64,000 nt of DNA, from positions 14,945 to 78,944 of the forward strand of contig CAYUOU010000007.1 of NCBI GenBank assembly GCA_964446485.1, given 5' to 3'. Origin of the DNA: JBDRRP01 sp964446485. Its GTDB lineage: Bacteria > Desulfobacterota > Desulfobacteria > Desulfobacterales > JBDRRP01. The notes below the pieces were generated by a model, which had not been told where the DNA came from, ran no database searches, and saw only the letters and a list, made by a program, of their open reading frames with translations. The position numbers and the translations under genes are program-made. Shown here one piece after another: positions 39,201-51,200 of this stretch (the stretch's first letter is position 1; each line of letters opens with the position of its first letter).

Positions 39201-42200
39201 GTCACCACGGCCTGGACCACCAGATTGTTGTTGGCGCCGGGGATGGACAAAATGGCCGCGGCCGGTGCCGAAGCGGTGCCGCCAGCGGTGGTCACAGGTG
39301 CCGTGTGGATCGTGCCGGAGCCATCGTTGCCGCCGAATTCGCCGAAATCCAGTTCCGCGGAAAAGCCGGGAGCGGCCAGGGCGTTGATTTCGGCAACCAC
39401 GGCGGCGGCACTGGTCACGCCGTTGTCGATATTGATGGTCAGCACCTGAGTGGCAGGATCGTAGCTGACCACCGCCGCATCGCCGCTGACCGTACCGTCA
39501 TCCACGAACCGGACGCTCATGCCGCTGTCGACGGAAAGGAGATTGGCATCCGTCTCGACAATGGCATTGCCCAGATCGGCCACCAACACCGTCCCTGCGG
39601 CGGTGCTGTCACTGTGCCAGAGCTGCAGACGGTTCGTGGCGCTGTCCACCACCGTGAAGAAGATATTGGCATTCACCACGCCCAGCAGATCCGGCAGGAT
39701 CTTGCCTGCCAAAACCTTGACGCGGGTTCCCTCGTCTCCGGCGCTCTTCCACAGTTCAAGCCCGCCGCCGCCGTCGTCGGTCACGTAATAGAGGTATCCA
39801 CCAGTGGCCATGACGGTATCAGATTGAATGCCGGCCGCATCGATGTCGGTCACTGCGGCCCGCGTCGAGCCATCGCTCTTCCAGAGGTCATCGTCCACAG
39901 TGAAGTAAAGGGTCTCGCCCACGGCGGTCAGGGCCAGGGGATTGTTCGGCAGCGCTGCGCCGATGATGCCGGTGCCCATGGCATCGTTTTTCCACAGTTC
40001 GCTGCCGTTCACGATAAAGTAGAGACGGCTGCCGGCAGCGAACAGGTTCTGGGCATCGATGGCACCGCCCATTCCGTCGGTGACCTCGGAAGCCTGGATG
40101 CCGGTGGTGACCCACAGACTGCCGCCGGCGTTGAAGAACAATTGGTCGCCCACAGCGGTGAGAGACTGTGGATCTGCGAGGGACCGGTTGTCGGCATCCT
40201 TTACTTCCACGGTGGTGACGCCGTTGCTGCGCCACAGGACTCCCCCCGCCACGAAGAACAAGGTGCCGTTCACGTCGGTCATCTCCGACGGTCCGGCGAC
40301 ATCTGCGCCGCCGTTGTCGCTGACGGGCGCGGTGCCGATCTCGAAATTGGGGTTGTAGACCCGCAGGAAGTAAGTCCCCGAGGCCAGCAGGCGCATGTCG
40401 ATGATGGCCTGGCCTTCGGCCACAAGGGCGCCGTCCGCTGTGTAGACATCGGCCAGGACGCCGCTTCTTGCCGCCGTGGTCACCAAGAGGCCGCTGCCCT
40501 GATTGTCGGGTCCGGCGCTTTGGAGCGTCACTGCTTCGGCGATGGTGAGAGATGGGACAGACAGTGCGGCCGCACCCGTGTGGATGACGGTAAGCACATT
40601 GCTGCTCCAGACCGCGACAAGGCCGGCGGCGGTAAAGGCCGGCGTCGTGTTCAGGATGGCAACCAGACTGCTGCTGTTGGTGGCGGCGCTCACGTCGATG
40701 GGCCCGACAACCGTGCCGTCCACGGCCAGGGAGAAGTTCCACAGAGCCCCGGCCTGGGCGTCGGTGACGCTGAAAGAAGCGGTGGCAAACGGCCCTGCGG
40801 TGATCACCGGCGTGTCGTCCACCTGCCTGCCGGCCGGGGTGACACGAAGGGTCATCCGCGTCCAGCCCTGGCTCAGGAGTGATTGAACCACCGCCGTGAG
40901 ATCCAGCGCCGTTTGGTTGGGGTCGGTAATGAACGTGTACAGAGCACTGGCGGTACCGTCCTCTACGGTGACCACACCGTCGCCTTCGGCAGCCAGGATC
41001 TCCACCCGCAGGGACGGAATGCTCTCGGCGCTGAATTTGGAAAGATCCCCGGTGACGCCGCTCTCGGATTTCCAAAGCCTTCCGCCGGCGGTAAAGAAGA
41101 GCCTGTCCGTAGCATCAGTGACCAAGTCGTCGCCGGGTGCCGCAACGAAATCACCGTTGAGATCCACCACCCGGACCGTGCCCGCCTCGGTGCCGTCGCT
41201 TTCCCAGAGGAAATCCCCTCGCGAGCTGCCCAGGACAAAGACCAGTGCACCGTCGACCTCTGTGAGAGATGATGGGGTCCCGGTGAGTTGTTTGATCTTT
41301 ACCGTTGAAACTTCTGTTCCACTGCTCTTCCATAGATCCCCGTCACCGTCGGTAAAGTAGACATCCCCGCCCACAGCCGTCAGATTTGCTACAGGACCGG
41401 TGATGCCGGACGTCTTTACCGGTACTGTGCCGCCGCTGGTGCCATCGGTCTTCCACAGTTCGGTACCGTCGGCGAAGAAGTAAAGCGTGCCGTCCGCGCC
41501 GTTCACCGTCAGTTGGCTGGTTTCGCCGTTGAAGGATCTCAGCAGGGAAGATTCCCGCGTTGCCTCGACGATCCGCCACAATTTCTCCAGCGTACCGTCG
41601 GAGCTGGAAAGGTAGAGGGCCTGGCTGCCTTCGGGGGTCAAGTTCTCCGGGTTGAAGATCATGATGACGGAGGTCACCGCGTTTCGGGTGGTGCCGTCGT
41701 ATGACCACAGCACCACGCCGTTGCCGGCGTCGGCGGCAAAATAAAGGTCCCCGGCAGCGGATGGATACACCGTCAATCCGGTTGGTTCACTGTCGCCGCC
41801 GGTGTTGATGTCTTCCACCAGCGTGACACTGCTGCCGTCCCACTTCCAGAGCTCAACGCCCACATCGACGTGCTTCCCGGAGAAATAGAGGTCGCCGCCA
41901 AATTCAGCGAATCCAGTGGGGTTCATGACCTGGGAAACGGCATCCGCCAACGTGGTTTGATCATCGGTGCCGGTCTTGTAGAGTTTGAATTCCGTTCCCG
42001 CACTCGTGTCGGTGGCGCCGTAGAAGAGCTCACCGCCGAACACCGTGAAGTGCTGCGGGTTGAAGGCGTCAAGAGTGCTTGTGGCGTTGACCTGGACGGT
42101 GCCACCATCGGTCCCGTCGGTCTTCCAGAGCTCGACACCGTCGGTGCCGTTGTCAGCCGTGAAGTACAGTGCTCCGTTGAAGAGCGTTAGATTGGCCGGG

Positions 42201-45200
42201 TCGGCATTGCCGCTCGTGTTGATGTCCTTCACCCGGGTGACCAGGCCGAGAGTCGCTTGCGGTGCGGTGTCCACCGTGCCCGAGCCGTCGTTGCCAACCT
42301 CATGGGCTGCCTGGAAAAGTTGGTTGAAGTCTTCAGCGCGAGTGAGTTCCCATGGAGACCCATTTGGATCGTCATCACCGACTTCGGTCACGACATAGAT
42401 GCCGTTCTCAGACCCGGCGGTCTGGTTTTTCACCAGGACACGGTCGTCCACTTCAAGATCGACGCCACCAATTGAAACAGCCCCGTTGGCCGTCGCGGTG
42501 AGGCGTTTGTAAGTGGCGTTGTAGGTAGCGGCCAGGTTAGTATCCGAAGCGGCCTGCACGTCGTTCACTCTGAGGAGACCGCTTCCAGAGCCCGAGGCAA
42601 AGGCCAGGGCCGTGGTATCGACGGTGATGGGACCGGCGGTCGTGAGAATCCAATCACCGCTCTGAGTGCCACCCGCCACCGTCACCCAACTACCACTCTT
42701 CACCGGGAAGTTAACAGCGTCCAGGATGTCTTGTGCCGTTGATACGCCGGCCTCGATGCGGACGGTGAAGGTTCTGCTTGTCGAATTGTAATCGACGGTT
42801 TCGCTGCCTGCCGTGCCGCCGTCCACGTATTGGATGGTCACCCCGTTGTAAGTGGATCCCGGAATGACCGTGGTGAAGTTCAGGTCGTTGTCGTCGCCCG
42901 GTGACGTCAGCACGGTGGAGAATTGGACGTCAGTCCCATTCGCGGTCTGGACGGCCGTCGACATGGCGATCACACCGCCGGTGCCGACGTCGCCCAGCCC
43001 GGTTTCCTCGGTGCCGGTGAAGTAAACCCTGTCGAAGTCCAGATCGCGGGCGAGCACCCAATTCGTGCTGCCATCGCCGGTGTCGGTGACCACGTAAATG
43101 CCGTTATGGGTGGCGTCCGCTTGATCTTTCACCAATACACGGTCGCCGGCATTCATGGTGACCGTGTCGAGGATCAGCACAGCCTGGGGGCCGCTGTTGG
43201 TCAGGGTGCGGTTCGTGGCGTCATAGGTCGCCGTCAGCGCAGCCGTCGTGGCCGCCCTCACCGGATCCAGTTGGGTGGTGCCGGTGGCTTCGCTGAAGGC
43301 GATGGCATCCACACCAATATCGATGGTGTCCACCGTGTCGACACGGAAAGTTTTTCCGTCGTTGGCGCCAACGGGATCGATCTGATCGCCGGTGACGGTC
43401 GTGTAGCTGTCACTCAGGATGCGATAATTCAGGGCGTCGATAACGGTCTGGGCAGTGGTAACGCCGTCTTCGATCTTGATGGTGAGGATGTTTGTCAGAT
43501 CATCGTAGTAAACTTCGGCAGACCCGTTGGCCTGACTGCCGTCGTCGACGATGCGGATCTCATCTGTCTCGTTGATACTGGCACGGGCAGTTACTAAAAT
43601 GTCATTGTTTGTTCCGGAGATACTGATGGCAGCATCTGCCTGGGTCGGATCGCTTCCGCCGCCGGTGGTGACGGTGGTGGCACTGATGGTTCCAGCGTTA
43701 CCCAACGTTATGGTGAACGCACTATCAAAAGCTGTATCGTCGATGATGGCCTGGCGTACTGTCGCAGCAGTGGTCGCGCCGCTTTCGAGGGTGACCGCCA
43801 GGATGGTGCCATCATAGGTTGCCGCCGCTGTCTGGTTTGTGATGGATCCGTCGTCGATGAAGATGATGGATCGGCCATTGTTGCCGGCGCCGGCGCTAAT
43901 CGCTGTGAAGATCAATTGGGCGCTGCTGTTGTCAGTGTAGGTAGCTCCGGCGTTCGATGCATCCAGGCCGCCGTCCGCTGTATCGCTTCCGGTGGTGACC
44001 GCTGTGCCCGGTGAACCGCCGGCATCAACAGAGAAGTCAGCCTTAAATGAGGCAATCCCCGTCGCACCTGGATCATATTCCGTAAACGTTTTGTCATCAG
44101 CAAGGCCTGGATCTCCTGTCGTCGACAGCGCCCAGGCCGTTTGCCCGTTGCTAGTGCCTGCAGTGATATAGGTAAATGCGCCGGTGGTGATCTCGGCGTC
44201 CTGGTTGAAATCAGATGTGCGTGTTAATTTCCAGTATGTGCCGCCGTCTCCAACGACTGTCACTTCGTAGATACCGTTGTGACGGGAGATGGTCTGGTCT
44301 TTGACCAGCACGCGATCGGCGACGCTCAACGGCAAACCGTCGATGGAAATGGCGCCGAAAGATGAAGCTGTAAGCACGCCTGATGCATATGAAGCCGACA
44401 GGTTGTCCGTGGTGGACGCCCTGACCGGTGCGTGCAGGCTAAAGGGTTCATTGGCGGTGGTGAACTCAATGAACGTTTTTCCTTCGGCAAGGCCGACCGG
44501 GTTGTTGCTGGTGAGCGCCCAATGTTCATCACTGTTTGCCGTGCCCTGAGTCACATAAATCAAAGCACCTGAACTGATTTCAGCATCTTCATCAAATCCC
44601 GAATCCCTCGTGAGGACCCAGTTCGTGCTCCCATCGCCGACTGTCGTCACTGTATAGATACCGTTTTGGGCAGCGTCGGTCTGGTTCTTGACCAACACAC
44701 GGTCACTCACGGAGAGTACAATATTATCTATCTGGATGGGGGCTTGGGTGTCGCTGTTGGTGAGCGTCGTGCCGCCACCGCCGTAAGTAGCAGTCAGAGA
44801 ACCGGTAGTGGCAACGCGCACCGGGGCCAGAGGATTCAGACCGGTGGCCGATCCAATTGCCGAGGCGACAGAGGACCTTGTGGTATTGCCTGAATCGATG
44901 AGGACAGTGAGCACCCTGGAATAAGGATCGTAGGCCGCAAAGGCGCTGTTTGCATCGATGCTGGCATCGTCAATAAACCGAATGTCAACGCCGTTCGCCG
45001 ATGAGCCCGTGGCATTGGCTTCGAAATCAACACCGGAAACCGTGGCCGTTGATTCAACAGCTGTCACGCCACCGGTTGTGGTCACGGTTTGAGCATTGAT
45101 GATTCCTGCGGTTGTAGCGCTCACCGTGTATGCATCATCAAAGGTGGTCTGGTTGTTTATGGCCGAGACCACGTTGGCCGCTGTACTGGCGCCGCTCTTG

Positions 45201-48200
45201 ATCTTTACCAAGACGAGGTCGCCGTTGTAGCTCGCGGTTTCAGATCCTGCCGCCGCCACGGAGCCGTCATCGATAAAGGCGATTGTTTTGCCGGTGCCAC
45301 TTGGACCGGTGCTATTGGCTGTGATGGTAATTTGTGCCCCGCTTGCATCTGCGTAAACAGCGGAAGCCGGGTCTCCTGCACTGCCGCCGCTGGTGGTCGC
45401 CGTAATGAAAGCGATGGTGCCATCGCCGGCGCCGTCGCCGCTGTTGACGCTGGCGTCAAAGAGCAGGGTGGTTTCGCTGGCATCTTGCACAGCGTCGATA
45501 GCGCTGATGACGTCGCTGCGTGTCGTGGCGGACAGGTGTTTCAGGGTAATGACAAGCACCTTCGAGGATTCGTTGTAGTCGGCCTCAGCGTCGCTGGAAA
45601 TGGATGGATCATATTGGAACCTGAACGAAACGCCGTTGTACTCGGTGCCGCTGATCCGTGCGGTGATGTCGATGTCGTTGTTATTGCCCATGGGCGACAG
45701 CGTGTAGGCGGCTGCCCCGCCGCCGCTGCCGCCGCTCACCTGGGGAGCGGTGTTGATCGTGCCGGTGCCGTTGTTGGTGCCGTTGATTTCCCCAGACGTT
45801 ACCAGCTCGGCCGTGAAGCCGGCGAGGTCCGTGTTGATTTCGCTGACGACGGCATTGGCGGTGGTGAGCCCGTTGTGAATTGAGATCGTCAGTGTCTTGC
45901 TGGTGGCGTCAAAACTGGCGTTGGCCGTAACGGCATCCAGGCTGCCATCGTGCTCGAAGGTGATTGTCACGGAAGCGAAGTCATCCGCGGATGACGTCGC
46001 CTCGATGCGTATGTCGTTGTTATCGCCGGACGGTCGCAGAATGGCGAAGGGGTTCGACCCGATGAGCTTCCACAGTTCGGTGCCGCCGCTGGCCGTTGTT
46101 GCCGAGAAGTAAAGCTCGTTGTGACCGCCGCTGGTCCAGGCTTTGAAATTGGAGGGCGAGGCGCTGGCCGAACCGGGGTTGAGGTCTCTGACCTCGAAGG
46201 TGTTGGCCGCCAGCCCCCGTGACTGCCACAATTCAACACCGTTGGCGCCTTCGGCTGTGAAATAGAGTTTGTTGTTGAAGACGGTGAGGTTGGCCGGATA
46301 GGCGTCCCGGTTATCCCCCGTGATGTCGGTAACCTGTACGGTTTCGGCAAGCGGATTATTGACCGAGAGTCCGTTGGTCTTCCACAACTCGATGCCGTTG
46401 GTGCCATCAGTGGCGGTCACGTACATGGTACCGACGTCGAAAACGACAATCTCGGGTGCGTAGAGGGCATTGGGTATGGGGAACGCGTCCCCTGCCCCGG
46501 CGTTGATGTCGGTGACACGGCTTACCAGGGTGCCGTCGCTGCGCCACAGCTCTCTGCCGCTGACGCCGTCGTCGGCGATGAAGTAGATCACGTCGTCGCC
46601 GGCACCGTTCTTATCGTTCCAGACGGTGAGGGCAAACGGATCCCGCAGCCGGTTGCCGCCAACTGTCGAGCGCACCACCGTCGTGTCGGTGCCGTCGCTC
46701 ATCCACAGCACCTGACCGGTGCCGTCGCTGGCGCTAAAGAAAAGGTAGTCGTCTCCACCGTTGGTGATCACGGTGAGCTGGGACGGTTCCGGTATGGCCA
46801 CGTTGGCCCCGATGGGACGGGTGCTGCTGGGGAGGCCGTCGGTGGTGGTCCAGAGCGATGGCAGCCCATTGAAGTCCGCGACGAAGAACAAGGTGTCGTC
46901 CACCGCAGTGAGGTCGCCCACATCCACCAGGGCGTGGGGGCTGCCATCCAGATCCAGGCCGGATGCCACCTGCAGGGTCGTCAAGTCTGTCCCGAAGCTG
47001 ACCCACAGTTGGCTGCCGCCGGTGTCGTCGACGACGAAGAAAAGGCGATCCACAAGGGCCGTCAGTTCCACACCGAGGGCCGGCAGTTCTGTGACGAATT
47101 CGGTGCCGGCCGCCGACCCGTCGCTCTTCCAGAGCTGGTAACCGGTATTGGTTAGGGTGGAACCGTCGGGAATGCCCGCCGGCACGTCCTTTAGGGTCAG
47201 GTAAAGTACGCCTGACACCGGGGTCATTTCCACCGGAGTCCCCACCACCCCCGCGACATTCGTGGTGCCCGCGCCGGTGCCGTTGCTTCTCCACAAATCG
47301 TAACTGCCGTCGTCGTTGCTGACGACGAAGTACACGTCGCGCCCCAGCACAGTGAGCAGTGAAATGTTTTCCGGCAGGGTGATGTCCGTCTCCACCAGAC
47401 TGGACAGGGCAAGCAGCACGCTGGCAAGATGCTGGGGGTCATCGAGGTGATCCAGGTACCTGGCCAGATCGAACTCCATGATGGCCTGGTGGGTGGTGTC
47501 GACGGTCAGGTCGTCACCCACCTGCTCCACCCGGCCGTCCGATGTGATGACACCGTCCACCGCACCGATCAAAATGGTGGTTGCCGGCTGGGATACCGGA
47601 GACAGGCGGATGTAATTGCCGGCCACGCCGTCCCCGAGGGTCGTGAACCGGTACCATCGCTCTGATGCGCCCAGCGGCAGGGTGTATCGATCGTCGTCGA
47701 GGACGCCGTCCTGCTCGAAGTCGGGGTCGGCAAAAGTGTCGGGCTGCCCGGTGCCGGTGTCCACGAGGAAGTCACCGCTGCCCGTGATGGTACGGTTGGC
47801 GATGACGTCGTAGCCGGAGGTGGGCATGGTCGCGCGGCGGCTGGTCCCGTAGACGATGTAAACCCGGCCGGCATCTTCTTTGATACCGCCCACGAATCCG
47901 TCGGCGGCTGCCGCACCTACCATCAGATCATCGATGCGGTCGCTGTTTACGTCGAGGCCCGGAGCAGCGGAAAGCGTGCCCAGGGCGTCGAATTCGTTTT
48001 CACCCTCGAAAGTCACATCCGCATCGGCCAGGGCGATGACACGACCGTGATTTTCCGTGAGGGAGTAGAACAGGAACGCGCCGCCGCGATCGTTTCGCTC
48101 CAGGATGGCGTCGTCTTCCGGTGCGGCCGATTGGCTCAGGGTCTGGATGACACCGGTTCGACCCACAACGAGATCCTGCTCCCCGTCGCCGTTGAAGTCG

Positions 48201-51200
48201 CCGCCCGTGGCAGTGAGTGACGACACCAGTGAAATGGCGCCCAGTTCGTCGATGCCGGCCTGCTGGATGACGATGTCGGCGGCGCTGATGGCGGTCCTTG
48301 TCGCGACCTGGATGCCGGTAGGCGTATAGTCGGCCCCGCCAAAGAAGATCAGCAGCGCGCCGGAAGCGTCTCCACCGTCTTCCCGAGTGCGGCTCACGGC
48401 AAAATCGTCGTAGCCGTCACCATTCAAATCCCCTGCGGCACTCACGGCACCACCCAAAGAAGTGTCCGAGAACCGACCCGTGGCGTCTCGTTCGAGCTGC
48501 AGGCCGGCTTCGTAGCCGAGGGTCACGGCAAACAGTTCAAGAAAAGCGATAATGCCGGCATCCGGGGACAGTTTGATCAGGTCCTTGACCGTCTTCGCCG
48601 TTGTTACGCCCTGGGCGACCTTTATGGTCAATGTCGTGCCGGATATCCCGAACGTGGCGTCATTCGTTGTCACGGTGCCGTCATCGACGAACCGGATGGT
48701 GTAGCTGAGGGCGCCGTTGTTCTTCGCATCGAATCGGAGGTTGTTGTCTTCACCGGCGAAATCGAAGACAGCGTTGGCTTTGGTCGTTGCCGTGCCGCCC
48801 TGGGTGGTGTCGATGGCTTCGGCCACGGTACCCAGGCCGTCGTTGAAATCGATGGGCCGCCCCGGAAGGAGGTAAGCCCGGCCGGTCTGAGGTGTTGTGG
48901 CGGTTTCTACAATGTCACTGCTCTGGAAGGCGGTGACGCTGAAGAGGAGGTCGTCCAGGCCGTCGCCGTTGACGTCGCCGGCCACCGTCGATTTCAGCGA
49001 ATCGGCGGTTTCGGGCTTGAAGGAGAAGGTCAGCGCCCAGCTGTTGAGCTGTCCATTGTTACCGTCGTTGTCGTCGTCATGGATGACGAGCCGCCAGGTG
49101 CCGTTGGGGTCTTCCCAGTCAAAGTCGGCCAGCGACCCTTCGGGACGGAAAGTGCTGCTGAAGGGGGCGGCAGCCCCGGCAATGGCCGTCAGGGCCTCGT
49201 CGTCCAGGATCGTGTTGATGGTTGCCGTGCCGAAATTGGCCCCGGCGCCGCCTACATCGCTGAACAACTCCACGCGGGTACCGCTGGGGCTGTAAAGGTA
49301 GACGTCGAGGTCGGCATCCAACGGGTGGGTGATATTGAGGGTGACGTTGACGTCGGCCAGGCTGTCGGGCAGACCGGCCACCACCATCTCGGAGACTGCC
49401 GGGTTGGTGTCGATGTCCAGCGACCAGCTGTTCAAGGTGCCGGCGTAATTGCCGGTGGTGTCCACGATCTTCAGCCGCCAGGTGCCGTTCATCTCGTAAC
49501 CGCCGGTGGTCAAGGCGGAGGCCGTGGTAACCGTACCGGTCCCGTTGTTTCCGGCGGCGAGGTAGACGTCGAAGGGTTGGTCGGCAATGTCGCTCACGGC
49601 CTTCATCACCTGGGCAGCGGTGCTGCCGGTGGAGAAGGTCACGGTGAGCGTGCGGGTGATGCTGTTGTAGGCGGCGCTGGCACCGCCGGTACCGCCGTTG
49701 ACAAAATTGATGGCAATGCCGTTGTAGGCGTTGCCTGCATCACGGGCCACGAAAACGAGATCGTTGTCGCCACCGCTAGCACCAAAATAAAAGTTGGCCG
49801 TGGCCGCCATTCCGTCGAAGAAGTTCAGGCTGTTGAACGGTGCATAGGTGCCGGTGCCTGTGTAGCCGGCAATGCCAGGGGCGCTCGCGTCGTCGTCCAG
49901 GGTGATGTTGACGAGGTCGGATTGCCCGCCGCCGATGCCGTCCACGATGCGCCGTTCACGCCCTGAGGGATCCACCAGGTAGATCTCGAGGTCGGCAACA
50001 CGCGGGTGGTCGAGGTCGAGGGTGAGATCCACGTCCTTGATCTGACCAGCGAGTCCCGTAACGTCGATATCGGAGTAGTACGGGGCGTCTGTCCGGAAAT
50101 CGAGGGTCCAGTCGGTAACCTGGGCCACCTGTCCCGGATTGATCTTGTTGTCGGTGACAAGCAGCTTCCAGTCACCTATCGGGTTCTGCCCGTCGAAGGC
50201 GTTGAGGTTGCCAGCTGCGGCAAAAGTCCCGTTGAACGGGGCGCTGTAGTTGGCGATGTCCGCTGTCGCCGCGGCGTCGAATTGGGTGTTGGTGAAATTG
50301 GACCCGTTCCGGTTGATCTGGTCGAACAGGGTGATCGTCGTGCCCGACGGGCTCTGAAGCTGAACCGTAAGATCGGAAATCCTCGGGTGCGTTATGTTCA
50401 GCGCCACGTCGACGTCGGTAATGTTGCCGCTGACGTCCCCGGGGCTGACGGTCTTGGTGTAGGTGGTCGTCCGGGCACTGGCAGTGTACTGGGTCGAAAT
50501 GTCAAGCCGCCAGTTCTCCAGATATCCCTCGAAGCCGCGCAGCCTGTCGTAAATCTCCAGACGCCAGGTGCCGTTGGCCGGCTTGCCGTCAAAGGTGGAC
50601 AGTGCCTGAATGGGTCTGAAACTTCCTGTAAAAGGCGCTGCCCCCCAGGTTACGGGTGTCGCCGCTTCGTCGTTGAAGAAGGTGTTGGTGAAATCGTCTC
50701 CAGACCCGCCAACCTGGCCGGCCAGCTTGATGCGCGTTCCATCGGGATGGACCAGATAGATGTCGATATCCCAATCCCAGGTGTGTTCGATGTTGAGATT
50801 GACATTGACATCGGTGATGACTTCGTCGGCGTGCCAGAAACTGGTGATGTTCTGGGTGGAAACCGCTGTCTGGTAGTCGCTGATGAACACCGCCGGGGTG
50901 CTGGTCCTGAACAGATTCTCCTGGGGCACGACACTGTAGCTGGCGTCGCCGGGTTTGATCCACTGGAGGACGGCCGTCGCACCACCGCCGCGCTCATAGT
51001 ACTCCATCTTGAGGGAGTACACCTGTCCCACGTTCAGCGTGAGATAGGGGCTGTAATCGTATGTGGGGGGGTGGTCCGTCCAGTTGTCGATCCGCAGAAC
51101 GCCGTCTATCCAGACGCGTACCCCGTCGTCCGACAGCGTCCTGAATCGGTAAGTCCCGGACTCCCTCACCTGGATGTAGCCGGTCCATCTGGCCGACACA

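Larger units (their letters stand above)
38180..47430 (-). repeat. ELWxSDGT repeats (module D), interrupted by module B and tail-fibre-like domains
   Basis: Dozens of units of about 45-55 residues share the pattern DxLFFxADDGxxGxELWKSDGTxxGTxxVxD. Similar repeats in bacterial and metazoan secreted proteins are thought to form propellers. Between about 42,330 and 46,100 the series is interrupted by modules B and E, and between about 38,900 and 39,560 by two further module B copies. Confidence 0.8.
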
